From an uncultured Eubacteriales bacterium (GTDB lineage Bacteria > Bacillota > Clostridia > Oscillospirales > Oscillospiraceae), in NCBI GenBank assembly GCA_900544705.1, contig UQWH01000003.1, positions 1 to 64,000 of the forward strand: DNA of 64,000 nucleotides, given 5' to 3'. The translations under genes and the position numbers were made by a program. Below, piece after piece: positions 17,736-27,283 of the stretch. Position 1 is the stretch's first letter. Each line of letters opens with the position of its first letter. The notes below the pieces were generated by a model. It saw nothing but the letters and a program-made list of their open reading frames with translations, searched no databases and was not told where the DNA came from.

Positions 17736-17993
17736 TTAAGCGGAAACCAATGCGGTATGGCAGGCGACGCAGGCGATGAACAGGATCGCACACAGAACCG
17801 TGCCGATGATAGAAAGGACCAGACCGGCGGTGTTGATGCCCTTCTTTTCCTTCTTGTTGGCCAGCGCTGCAAGGACGATACCGGCAACACCGAGAACGAT
17901 GCCGATCCAGCCATAGTAGGAAATGCCGGGAACCAGGCAGAAGATGCCGAACACCGTTGCCAGGATGCCAAGAATCAACGAAACAATGCCCAT
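17736..17993 (-). CDS. small membrane protein, DUF4190-like
   Basis: This 85-residue protein has three hydrophobic segments (about 2-22, 26-44 and 57-80). A basic loop ANKKEKKGINTAGL precedes the third. The glycine-rich pattern with a polar KKEKKG loop resembles small DUF4190-type proteins of Firmicutes, whose function is unknown. The ATG at 17993 has AAAGGAG upstream; an in-frame upstream extension lacks one. It is a single gene with its own terminator. Confidence 0.7.
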   Translation of the reverse strand: MGIVSLILGILATVFGIFCLVPGISYYGWIGIVLGVAGIVLAALANKKEKKGINTAGLVLSIIGTVLCAILFIACVACHTALVSA

Positions 17994-18068
17994 TTTTTTA
18001 CTCTCCTTTTTATTAAATTTGCACATAGCCAGTTTAGCAGGAATCGCCATTCTTGTCAATAGTCACTT

Positions 18069-19319
18069 TTATCCACCGGCAAGATAACTTTCATGCTCGC
18101 TCGGAAAGAGGTTCCACTCCCCCACCTCCGCCGGGCGCGCACCGATGCCGACATAGTAGGCGTCCAGCGGCGTCAGCTCCACCGTGATGTAGCTTTCGGA
18201 GTTGACGGTGAACATGATGTCGTTTGAGCCGCTTTCCTCGCAGTAGTTTACATAATTTTGGCTAATTGCCGCACTGGAGTAGTACAGGTCATGTGCGCCG
18301 AAGGTGTGCAGGATTTCATGGGCATAGGTTGCCGGCGGCGAGTCGAATTCTCCCTCGAATTTGACATACAGGTTGACGATCTCCGTCATAAAGCTCTCGC
18401 CGCTGGTGTAGCCCAGCGACCACGGCCGCACATCGTTGTCATAGTCGGTATTGAAATAAAAGAAATAGATCACATTGTCCGCGCAGTATTTATTGATCAG
18501 GCGCTGCACATCAATATTTTCCTCGATGAAGGCCACCTGTGCATCATATTCGTCTATCCCGGAAATGACCAGATTCTGTGTAAAGGCAGCCTCGTAGAAA
18601 AGATCCTCGTGGTCCGTCCAGTCATAGATGAACTGTGCATCTGCGCCGTAGGCCATCGCCTGCGCGGTCAGCCACTGTGTCGCCTCGGTCAGATTGCTCA
18701 GTGTCTGCGCCATGAGTCCGGCATCCGTCGACGGCTCCCAGTAGGTCGCGTTGTCGTCGGTAAAAATGGAGACGATCAGCGTTGTCCCCCGCAGCGCACC
18801 GGCCGAGCCGAGCGAGCCGTCATAGTCCGACACATAGGGAGGGTAGTCCTCCGGCTCGGTGGATTCCTCCGTTGGCTCCGGCTCCGGCAGGGCGGGCTGA
18901 TACCTATCGTCCAGCCGGGTCAGCTTGCCGCCTGCGCCAAAGGAGTACTCACAGCAAACAGGGGAAAAGCCGCCGGTTTGCTCGGCATCCCGGTAATAGT
19001 CCGGCAGCTCCGACGCGCTGTAGGTTTCCGCCTGAAGCGCACCGGTCACATTCTGCGGGCAGAAAGATCCGGTGAAGGCCTCCATGTCCAGCGGGAAGCG
19101 GTAGCGCGTCTGCGACAGAGGCTCGTAGTCGCTGCCGCAGGCATAGACGGTGACGGAAACCTCCTCGCCGCTTTCGGAGACCGCAAGCAGCTGCAAATAC
19201 GCCGTCCCCTCCGGGAGCTCGGACGACTGCCGGTCGCCCTCCTCCGGAAGCAGACCGCAGGCACTCAGCAGCAGAACCAGCGCAAGCAGTATCAGGGGAA
19301 CCCTGTGATGTCGTTTCAT
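18069..19319 (-). CDS. lipoprotein with metzincin-like zinc protease motif
   Basis: A 416-residue exported lipoprotein. A basic start and hydrophobic stretch end in the lipobox LLSAC (Cys at about 21), followed by an acidic Ser/Glu-rich linker; a second Pro/Glu-rich linker (PEPEPTEESTEPEDYPP) lies near 145. The C-terminal half holds HEILHTFGAHD at 334-344, which fits the metzincin pattern HExxHxxGxxD, preceded by a tyrosine/aspartate-rich domain. This suggests a cell-surface metalloprotease, with substrate unknown. It is next to an L,D-transpeptidase lipoprotein, hinting at work on the cell envelope. Confidence 0.75.
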   Translation of the reverse strand: MKRHHRVPLILLALVLLLSACGLLPEEGDRQSSELPEGTAYLQLLAVSESGEEVSVTVYACGSDYEPLSQTRYRFPLDMEAFTGSFCPQNVTGALQAETYSASELPDYYRDAEQTGGFSPVCCEYSFGAGGKLTRLDDRYQPALPEPEPTEESTEPEDYPPYVSDYDGSLGSAGALRGTTLIVSIFTDDNATYWEPSTDAGLMAQTLSNLTEATQWLTAQAMAYGADAQFIYDWTDHEDLFYEAAFTQNLVISGIDEYDAQVAFIEENIDVQRLINKYCADNVIYFFYFNTDYDNDVRPWSLGYTSGESFMTEIVNLYVKFEGEFDSPPATYAHEILHTFGAHDLYYSSAAISQNYVNYCEESGSNDIMFTVNSESYITVELTPLDAYYVGIGARPAEVGEWNLFPSEHESYLAGG

Positions 19320-19380
19320 GATCGTCCTCCATCTCATTCCTTTTCCTCCATTGTAGCGGAATTTTGAAAAAATGCAAGAG

Positions 19381-19412
19381 AAACCGGCGGACGCCCTGAC
19401 AGTGCGTCCGCC
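19381..19412 (-). terminator. probable terminator after the L,D-transpeptidase gene
   Basis: An 11-bp stem (CCGGCGGACGC with GCGTCCGCCGG) is followed on the minus strand by TTTCTC. The weak T run lowers certainty. Confidence 0.6.
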
Positions 19413-19424
19413 GGTCGTAAATCA

Positions 19425-21779
19425 CTATGGCTCCGAAGGCTCCGTCGGTTCCGGTTCCTCCGAAGGGTCGGTGCCATCGGAAGGCTCTGTCGGTTCCGTC
19501 GGTGTCGGCGGTTCCGTCGGCTCCGGCGTCACCGTGATGGTGATCGTCAGGCTGCCCGCCTGATATTCTGCGGTTTCTGCCGCCGTGATGGTAATGGTGC
19601 AGCTGCCCTCTCCGACAATGGTGACAAGGCCGCTGTCATCCACGGTGCAGACGGAGGGATCGTTGCTGCTGTAGCACAGCGCGGCGCCGCCCAACGCGGT
19701 AACGTCCAGCCGGAAGCTGCCGTCGCCCGCCTGCACGGTATAGGCCGTCTGACCGGAAAGCCGCTGCGTCCTCTTCACGACCTGTACCGTCACCTTCTTC
19801 GTTGCCTGCGCATAGGCAGCGCTGCCCGGCGCAGTGATCGTGATCTCACAGCTGCCCGCTGCGGCCGCCGTGACCGTGCCGTCCGCACTCACGGCAGCAA
19901 CCGCCGGGTCGGAGCTCTCATAGCGCAGCGCGGCGCCGGAGGAGGCGCTGGCGTTCAGCGGCGTCTTGTCGCCGGGATTGAGCACGAGGCTCTCGGGTGC
20001 AGAGATGGTCTGGGTCTGCTTCGTGACCGTGACGGTGATCGCACATTCGCCGTCTTTATAGGCCTGTGTACCTTCGGAATAGGCATAGACCGTGCAGGTT
20101 CCCTCCCCCACCGGGGTGATAACGCCGTCCTGCGACACGGTGCAGACCGAGGGGTCCATGGACTCATACTGACTGATGACTGCGTCGCCGCTGGGGCGCA
20201 CGTCCAGCTTGACGGGCGCGGAGCCCGGCGTGAGCGTATAGCTCGTCGTGCCGCTCCAGACCTGCGTCCTGCCCTCCACGCTCTTCAGGCCGCCGTAGAC
20301 AATGACATAGGTGCCAACGCGGACATTTGCCAGGATCGTCAGCGCCTGATTTCTGGGAATGTTGATGCAGCCGTGGCTGCCGCGGTAGAGATAGCGCGTG
20401 CCGCCGAACACCGTCCGCCACGAGGCGTCGTGCAGGCCGATGCCGCCGTTGAAGGGCATGAAGCACTCGACCCAGTCGCGATAGCCGGGGCCGGAGAGAT
20501 AGCGGTTGGTGTCCTTGCTCTTGATGGTGAACACGCCCTCCGGCGTGTCCCAGCCGTTGGCCACGCAGCCGGAAACGATGGGCGCGCTCACGACCAGCGC
20601 GTGGTCTTTGTAGCAGTAGACCATCTGGTTGGTCAGGTCAACTTCGACATAGCTGCCGCCGTAATCCTCCACGCCGCCGGAGTCTGACGGCGCGTAATAG
20701 GTCGCCGTGCGGTTGCCGCTGACGCGGTTTTTCAGGCAGGAAAGGAGATCGGCATACAGCGCGTCGCTGTCGACGGACTGGCCGCCGCGGTAGGAATTGA
20801 CATTGATATATCCGCCGAGCGTAGTCCGGAACTGCACCGGTTCACCGCTGACGGAATGCCGCCGGGCGATCGTGCTGCAATAGGACGCGATCGCTTCGGT
20901 GTTCAGCGCGACCGTTCTGCCGTCCGACTGGATCAGCAGCCACGAGGCCACACGGTCACGGTTGATGTATTCATAGCTGGTGTCCTTGCCCTCCGGCGTG
21001 AAGCTGTAGGTCAGGGAGATCTGCAAATAGGAATTGGCGGTTTCGACCGCTTCGGCAAGGGCGGCATTGCCCTCCGCCTTCTCGCCCTCTGCGCTCTGCT
21101 TCTGTTCGGAGGTCACCGTGACGCGCTCGGCAAGGCCGCGCGCGGCTTCCTGCACCGCTTCGACCGCCTTGGTATAGTCCGTCGAAATTCCGGGCGCGCC
21201 GTCCACGCCGATGAACTCTCCCGTCCGGGTATCATATTCCAGATGCGCACGCGTGGGGTCGTCCAGCCAGGAAAGCGCCTCGGCCGGCTCGGTCGGCTCC
21301 GCTGCTTCCTCGCCGGAGGCCTCGGAGGACTTGCCCGCCTCCTCCGCCGCAGCGACCGCCGCGTCCCGCGCGGAGAGAAGCGCCGTGCGCAATTCCTCCG
21401 CATCGCCGGTCAGAAAGAGGTCTTTTCCCTCAAAAGTGAGCGTTTCATGGTCCGCATCCTGCGTTTTCAGGAGCGCGGCCAGATCGGCCTTTTCATTATA
21501 TGTAAGGCCGAGGCGCGCGGCGTCCATGGAAAATTCCACGCCGTCCAGCGTCACCCTCAGCTCATAGGTCTCTACGGTCTTTTTGAGCAGCGCCGCAGCC
21601 TCCTCCGGCGTCTTGCCGGACAGGTCGATGCCGTTCAGCTTCGTGCCGTCCAGAAACGCACTCAGCGTCTCCGGCTGCGTCGGGGGCTCCGGTTCCTTCT
21701 TCCGCTTGCAGGCGCTGACCGCCAGAACCAACGCAAGCAGCAGCGCCACGATCGCACAGCGTCTGATGATTTGAGTCAT
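19425..21779 (-). CDS. lipoprotein L,D-transpeptidase (YkuD) with C-terminal Ig-like repeats
   Basis: L,D-transpeptidases form 3-3 cross-links in peptidoglycan and resist most beta-lactams. This 784-residue protein has a lipobox (AVSAC, Cys about 24), then peptidoglycan-binding-type domains (about 40-330, with LNGIDLSGKTPEEAAALL). The YkuD domain follows at about 370-490, with SHGCINI around catalytic Cys 470. Three bacterial Ig-like (Big_2-type) repeats of about 80 residues lie at 500-755, each with a D/E-P-S-V-C-T-V or similar core. A TEPTEPSEP-rich tail ends it. The Ig repeats after the catalytic domain are uncommon. GGAGGACT precedes the ATG. Confidence 0.88.
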   Translation of the reverse strand: MTQIIRRCAIVALLLALVLAVSACKRKKEPEPPTQPETLSAFLDGTKLNGIDLSGKTPEEAAALLKKTVETYELRVTLDGVEFSMDAARLGLTYNEKADLAALLKTQDADHETLTFEGKDLFLTGDAEELRTALLSARDAAVAAAEEAGKSSEASGEEAAEPTEPAEALSWLDDPTRAHLEYDTRTGEFIGVDGAPGISTDYTKAVEAVQEAARGLAERVTVTSEQKQSAEGEKAEGNAALAEAVETANSYLQISLTYSFTPEGKDTSYEYINRDRVASWLLIQSDGRTVALNTEAIASYCSTIARRHSVSGEPVQFRTTLGGYINVNSYRGGQSVDSDALYADLLSCLKNRVSGNRTATYYAPSDSGGVEDYGGSYVEVDLTNQMVYCYKDHALVVSAPIVSGCVANGWDTPEGVFTIKSKDTNRYLSGPGYRDWVECFMPFNGGIGLHDASWRTVFGGTRYLYRGSHGCINIPRNQALTILANVRVGTYVIVYGGLKSVEGRTQVWSGTTSYTLTPGSAPVKLDVRPSGDAVISQYESMDPSVCTVSQDGVITPVGEGTCTVYAYSEGTQAYKDGECAITVTVTKQTQTISAPESLVLNPGDKTPLNASASSGAALRYESSDPAVAAVSADGTVTAAAAGSCEITITAPGSAAYAQATKKVTVQVVKRTQRLSGQTAYTVQAGDGSFRLDVTALGGAALCYSSNDPSVCTVDDSGLVTIVGEGSCTITITAAETAEYQAGSLTITITVTPEPTEPPTPTEPTEPSDGTDPSEEPEPTEPSEP

Positions 21780-21883
21780 TCCGAGTCCTCCTCATGTCTT
21801 TTTATCTGCTTCTTAATTATACTATGTGGTTTCCATAAAATCAAAATCAGATTGTAACCTTTTCAGAAAAATGTCGGAACGCA

Positions 21884-21951
21884 GAAAAAAACCGCGCCGG
21901 GTTCCCGGTGCGGACAAAAAACGCGGCGGGTTCTTTCGAACCCGTCGCGTT
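21884..21951 (-). terminator. tandem rho-independent terminators after groEL
   Basis: Two successive minus-strand hairpins each end in a T run. The first has stem ACGCGACGGGTTC with GAACCCGCCGCGT; the second, weaker one pairs CGCACCGGG with CCCGGCGCG. Confidence 0.85.
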
Positions 21952-21966
21952 GCGGTCTGATTCAGA

Positions 21967-23625
<1,659 letters not shown>

Positions 23626-23910
23626 TTATTCTACAATTGCGAGGATCTCGGACTGACGAACGATGGAGTAATCCTTCTCGTCGAGCTTAATTTCCGTTCC
23701 TGCATATTTGCCGACAACAACCTTGTCGCCGGGCCTGACGACCATCTTGACCTCGTTGCCGTCTACCATGCCGCCGGGGCCGACAGCCACGACCTCAGAG
23801 ATCACGGGCTTTTCTTTATTCGCAGTAGAGAGAATGATGCCGGATGCGGTGGTTTCCATCGCTTCAACAGGCTTGAGCAGAACACGGTCTGCAAGGGGAA
23901 CCAATTTCAT
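23626..23910 (-). CDS. groS: co-chaperonin GroES (Hsp10)
   Basis: GroES is the heptameric lid of the GroEL chamber. It has 94 residues beginning MKLVPLADRVLLKPVEAMET. The mobile loop lies at TTASGIILSTANKEK and the protein ends with the usual DYSIVRQSEILAIVE strand. It is the first gene of the groESL operon, 70 bases downstream of CIRCE. Confidence 0.99.
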   Translation of the reverse strand: MKLVPLADRVLLKPVEAMETTASGIILSTANKEKPVISEVVAVGPGGMVDGNEVKMVVRPGDKVVVGKYAGTEIKLDEKDYSIVRQSEILAIVE

Positions 23911-23980
23911 GATCTATTACCTCCGATATTTGGGAGCCTCCGGAATTCCGGCGCGTCCCTTTGATTTACAAAGTCGAGTG

Positions 23981-24007
23981 TTAGCACTCATTCTCTCTGA
24001 GTGCTAA
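23981..24007 (-). promoter_or_regulatory. CIRCE operator (HrcA binding site)
   Basis: A perfect inverted repeat TTAGCACTC, 9 bases, GAGTGCTAA matches the CIRCE consensus exactly. It lies between the groES promoter and the gene, so the heat-shock repressor HrcA, which is not encoded in this window, should control groESL. Confidence 0.98.
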
Positions 24008-24014
24008 CACCTAT

Positions 24015-24042
24015 ATCATACCCATCTTTTCCAAAAAGTCAA
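24015..24042 (-). promoter_or_regulatory. sigma-A promoter of groESL
   Basis: Minus-strand TTGACT, 16 bases, TATGAT, ending 7 bases before CIRCE, so the transcription start would fall at the edge of the operator. Confidence 0.8.
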
Positions 24043-24074
24043 GAGGATTTTCAAGAAAAAGTACGACTAATTTT

Positions 24075-24845
24075 TTAATTTTTTGTGTCCAGCAGGCCCA
24101 TCCGGTCGAGCAGCGCAAGGATGCGCAGTGCGTCCTCGCCGAGGTCGAGGATCAGTCCCTCGCCTGCGCCGCCCTTGCCCAGCAACAGACCGCGGGTGCC
24201 GAGCTTGTCCAGTGCCGCGCGGTAGCGGGGATTCTTCACATCCTTCAGAAGCTCATAGCGCGCCGCCTCCGCCTGTAAACCATAGTATTCCGCAATACAG
24301 GCGGCCTCCGCCTGTGCAAGCAGGCGCAGATTGTCGTCCTGCAAGAGCCAGTTTGTCATGCGGGTGTTGGTGTGGAAGCTGTGCTCCAGGATCATCCCCG
24401 TCACGCCGACGTTCGCGCTGTAGCGGATGACGCCGTAATAATCCGCATTCTTCGCGGAATTCCACCGCACGAGGATCTGCGGCGATTGCCGCGTCCCCAT
24501 GGCGGACGCGATCACCTCCGACAGTGCCTGCGCCAGCGCCTTGCCGTTTCCGCTGACGGGATAGTAGACGCGCACATAGTCCACGCTCTCGTTGGCGTTC
24601 CCGCCGACGGCATTGGAATGCAGGCTGAGGAAGAGGTCGCAGCCCTTTGCCATCGTCCCGCGCTCAAAGAGGCTGGGGTCGTCCTGCACCGAGCTGCGGG
24701 TGCAGAGTACCTCTATCCCGTAGGCTTCCAACGCTTTTTTCAGGAAGCGCTGATACTCGAACATCCGGTTTCCCTCATAATAACGTTCGACCGCCGGTGA
24801 GCGGTTGTCCCACGCGCCGTGCCCGGCGTCCAGACAGATTTTCAT
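24075..24845 (-). CDS. N-acetylmuramoyl-L-alanine amidase (Amidase_3), phage-type endolysin
   Basis: This zinc amidase cleaves the bond between MurNAc and the stem peptide. It has 256 residues. The Amidase_3 domain spans about 1-175, with zinc ligands inferred as His9 (CLDAGHG), Glu24 (YYEGNR) and His76 (LSLHSNAVGG). The C-terminal 75 residues are separate and may bind the wall. There is no signal peptide, and the gene overlaps a holin-like gene by ATGA. Together with the third gene upstream this is the order of a phage lysis cassette, so it is probably an endolysin rather than a housekeeping amidase. Confidence 0.88.
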   Translation of the reverse strand: MKICLDAGHGAWDNRSPAVERYYEGNRMFEYQRFLKKALEAYGIEVLCTRSSVQDDPSLFERGTMAKGCDLFLSLHSNAVGGNANESVDYVRVYYPVSGNGKALAQALSEVIASAMGTRQSPQILVRWNSAKNADYYGVIRYSANVGVTGMILEHSFHTNTRMTNWLLQDDNLRLLAQAEAACIAEYYGLQAEAARYELLKDVKNPRYRAALDKLGTRGLLLGKGGAGEGLILDLGEDALRILALLDRMGLLDTKN

Positions 24846-25027
24846 GCGTGTTTTCCTCCGTTCTTTTCCGACTGCGTGCCAAAGTAGAAGCTGATGATGA
24901 CCGCAAAGATCGTCATGACCTCCTGCGGCGTGATGTGTCCGCGCAGCGCGAGCGCCGCAAACACGGCGGTCAGCGTGAGCGTGACCAGCGACTTGATGCA
25001 CAGCAGCTTTGTCAGGCGTTCCTTCAT
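24842..25027 (-). CDS. small holin-like membrane protein
   Basis: This 61-residue protein has two hydrophobic segments (about 10-29 and 37-51) and a charged end SEKNGGKHA. Small two-segment membrane proteins beside an amidase in Clostridial phages act as holins that let the endolysin reach the wall. The assignment rests on size, topology and context. It overlaps the genes on both sides by four bases. Confidence 0.65.
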   Translation of the reverse strand: MKERLTKLLCIKSLVTLTLTAVFAALALRGHITPQEVMTIFAVIISFYFGTQSEKNGGKHA

Positions 25028-25248
25028 TTTCCAATCACCCCCTCCAGGTCGCTGAGCCGGTGGTTGACGACCTTGATCCGCTCCTCCAGCAGAGGGATTT
25101 TTTCGCCGAAGCCGTTGTGGCGGTCCACCTTCTTCTCCAGCTGGGCAATGCGGTAGTTCGTCAGCCGCGCGGAGGTCAGAACGCCGCAGGCCGACCCCAG
25201 CAGCGTGCCTGTCAGCGACAGCAGCGCGACCCAAATTTCGCTGTTCAT
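25024..25248 (-). CDS. XhlA-like phage lysis-module protein
   Basis: A 74-residue protein with one N-terminal hydrophobic segment (about 4-25) and a predicted coiled coil (about 30-70, IAQLEKKVDRHNGFGEKIPLL then RLSDLEGVIGK). This shape resembles XhlA/DUF-type proteins that precede holin and amidase genes in phages. A perfect GGAGGTGA ribosome site precedes the ATG. It is the first gene of the three-gene cassette. Confidence 0.6.
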   Translation of the reverse strand: MNSEIWVALLSLTGTLLGSACGVLTSARLTNYRIAQLEKKVDRHNGFGEKIPLLEERIKVVNHRLSDLEGVIGK

Positions 25249-25387
25249 TTCTTCACCTCCCCGGCGGTTTTCACCCAAAGCGGCGGTTTTTCCCGAAATT
25301 GCCCCGTTTCGGATAATCCGGTTGAAAAAAAGCTGAAAATATGGTATAAAGACATCGTTAGGTTTCTCTTCTGAGGGAGGTGCCGGA

Positions 25388-25969
25388 ATGAAGCAGCAGG
25401 TCACAAGGCGGTTTATTCAGGAAGCGCTGCACACGCTTTTGCTGGAAAAGCCCATGGATAGGATCACGGTGCGGGACATCGTGGAAGAGTGCGGCCTGAC
25501 GCGCAATACCTTTTATTATCATTACGACGACATTTTCGATCTGTTCGAGGATTTCCTGAAAACACAGCTTTCCAAGGCGCTGCATACCTCTCCGGTGGAA
25601 ATGACGCCGGAGGAGGTCCTGCTGAGCTCCCTCGGCTTCCTTCTGGAAAAGCCGCAGGTCGCGCGGCATATTTTCTCGTCGAAGAACCACGAGGTCATGC
25701 TGCAATACTTCGAGCGCGTCGCGGAGCTTCTGCTGGAGCGCCACCTCACGCTGGAGGGGCTCACCTGCAGCCCGGAAGACCGAGAGCTGATCCTCGCCGT
25801 TTGCAGCCACGCCATTTACGGAATGTTCGGCCAGTGGCTCCTGCTGCGCAGGGATGCCATGTTGGAGGCCGATCTGCGCCGGGTCACGGTGCTGTTCGAG
25901 AGCGTCATTCACAACGCGCTGGTCGCCGGCGCAGCGCATCCCCGCCCACCGGAGGAACAGAAGCCATGA
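25388..25969 (+). CDS. TetR/AcrR-family transcriptional regulator
   Basis: A 193-residue regulator. The N-terminal TetR helix-turn-helix reads KPMDRITVRDIVEECGLTRNTFYYHYDDIFDLFEDF at about 20-55 (here split: MDRITVRDIVEECG, then TRNTFYYHYDDIFDLFED). The C-terminal helical domain would bind an inducer. GGGAGG precedes the ATG. Its stop overlaps the start of the flavoprotein gene, so the regulator probably controls this operon, including itself. Confidence 0.9.
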   Translation: MKQQVTRRFIQEALHTLLLEKPMDRITVRDIVEECGLTRNTFYYHYDDIFDLFEDFLKTQLSKALHTSPVEMTPEEVLLSSLGFLLEKPQVARHIFSSKNHEVMLQYFERVAELLLERHLTLEGLTCSPEDRELILAVCSHAIYGMFGQWLLLRRDAMLEADLRRVTVLFESVIHNALVAGAAHPRPPEEQKP

Positions 25970-26685
25970 AAGCACTGCTGATCAATGCCAGCCCCCGCGG
26001 CGCCGGCAGCAACACCCTGCTGCTTGCGCAGGCGTTTCTGCGCGGGCTTGCCTGTGAAACCGAAACCGTCACGCTTGCCGATTGTACCATCACGCCCTGC
26101 ACGGGCTGCATGACCTGCTGGAAGCGCGGCGACGGCAAATGTGTCTTCTCCGACTCCATGCCGGAGCTTCTGGAGAAGGTCATGGCTGCCGATGTCATCA
26201 TTGAGAGCTTCCCGCTTTACTACTTCGGGATGCCCACGCTGCTCAAAGCCTTCACTGACCGCACCTTCTGCCTGATGCAGCCCTATCACGGCCAGACCGA
26301 CACCGGCTGCGCCTTCCAGACGCCCCGCGACGCCCGTCTGCGGGAGAAGAAGCTGGTGCTCATCTCCACCTGCGGCTATGCCTCTGCGGAGGGGATGTAC
26401 GAGGCGCTGCTGAAACAATACGACCTGCTGTGCCACGGCAGGAACTACACGCCCATTTTCTGTCCCGAGGGAGAGCTGATGCAGGTCGAGCAGCTTGCCA
26501 TTCCGCGCAGGCGCCTGCTTTCCCGGCTGGAGGAAGCCGGGCGGGAATATGCCCGGCAGCTCAGTCTGCCGGAGCAGACGCTTCGCCTGCTGCAAACGCC
26601 CCTTGTCGATCCGCGCGTTTACCAGATCATCGCAGACGCCCACTGGTCGGGCGCGAAAGGAGAATCCCGTGAAGAAAAACAGTAA
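25966..26685 (+). CDS. NADPH-dependent FMN reductase-family flavoprotein
   Basis: A 239-residue flavodoxin-fold protein. The FMN phosphate loop is NASPRGAGSNTLLL near the N-terminus. A cysteine cluster CTGCMTCWKRGDGKC at about 44-58 resembles iron-sulfur flavoproteins (ISF) of anaerobes. SFPLYYFGMPTLLKAFTDR is the flavin-side motif. Electron partner and substrate are unknown. The start ATG overlaps the TetR stop; the next gene begins before this one ends. Confidence 0.85.
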   Translation: MKALLINASPRGAGSNTLLLAQAFLRGLACETETVTLADCTITPCTGCMTCWKRGDGKCVFSDSMPELLEKVMAADVIIESFPLYYFGMPTLLKAFTDRTFCLMQPYHGQTDTGCAFQTPRDARLREKKLVLISTCGYASAEGMYEALLKQYDLLCHGRNYTPIFCPEGELMQVEQLAIPRRRLLSRLEEAGREYARQLSLPEQTLRLLQTPLVDPRVYQIIADAHWSGAKGESREEKQ

Positions 26686-27283
26686 TATTGTAAGAGGTGC
26701 AAGGATCACCAATGTGATCTCCGCCAGCATCATGGTGCTGTCCGGCGCGGCATTGGTGCTCTTCCCGGAGATGGATGAGCTGATCCGCGCGCAGCGCATT
26801 TTCCTGAGCATCCTGTTTGCGCTGATCGGCGCCACCAAGCTTCTGGGCTATTTCAGCAACGACCTGTACCGTCTGGCCTTCCAGTTTGACTTTGCCATCG
26901 GTATTTTCTGCGAGATCATGGCGCTGCTGATCATTCTCGCTCCTGCGCGCGTCGTGCCGATGATCCCGACGCTGCTTGCCGTGTATGTCGTGCTGGACTC
27001 GCTTCTGAAAATCCAGATCTCCGCCGACGCCCGCGGCTTCGGCATGTCCTGCTGGGTCGGAATGATCGTTTCCAGCGTGTTCCTCTTCGTCGCAAGTATT
27101 CTGGCTGTCGCCTCGATCTACTGGCAGTGGATGCCGGAGACCCGCGCCGTCGGCATTGCACTGGCGATCGACGGGCTGGAAAACGTCTGGATCACGGCCT
27201 ACACCGTCCGCGTCCGCGCGCGGAAAAAGCACCTCTCCGAACATTTTGGTTTGAACGAGGATGAAAATGAAGATTCTGATTGA
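26669..27283 (+). CDS. DUF308 (HdeD-like) membrane protein
   Basis: A 204-residue protein with about six hydrophobic segments arranged in pairs, as in the HdeD/DUF308 family of unknown function. A GTG start at 26669 follows AAAGGAG and overlaps the flavoprotein gene by 17 bases. The C-terminal tail RARKKHLSEHFGLNEDENEDSD is charged and overlaps plsX by 17 bases. Confidence 0.75.
   Translation: MKKNSNIVRGARITNVISASIMVLSGAALVLFPEMDELIRAQRIFLSILFALIGATKLLGYFSNDLYRLAFQFDFAIGIFCEIMALLIILAPARVVPMIPTLLAVYVVLDSLLKIQISADARGFGMSCWVGMIVSSVFLFVASILAVASIYWQWMPETRAVGIALAIDGLENVWITAYTVRVRARKKHLSEHFGLNEDENEDSD

Noticed and set aside
24075..25248. Full prophage
   Set aside because: Only lysis genes are present; flanks are housekeeping genes and no integrase, capsid, terminase or attachment repeats were found.
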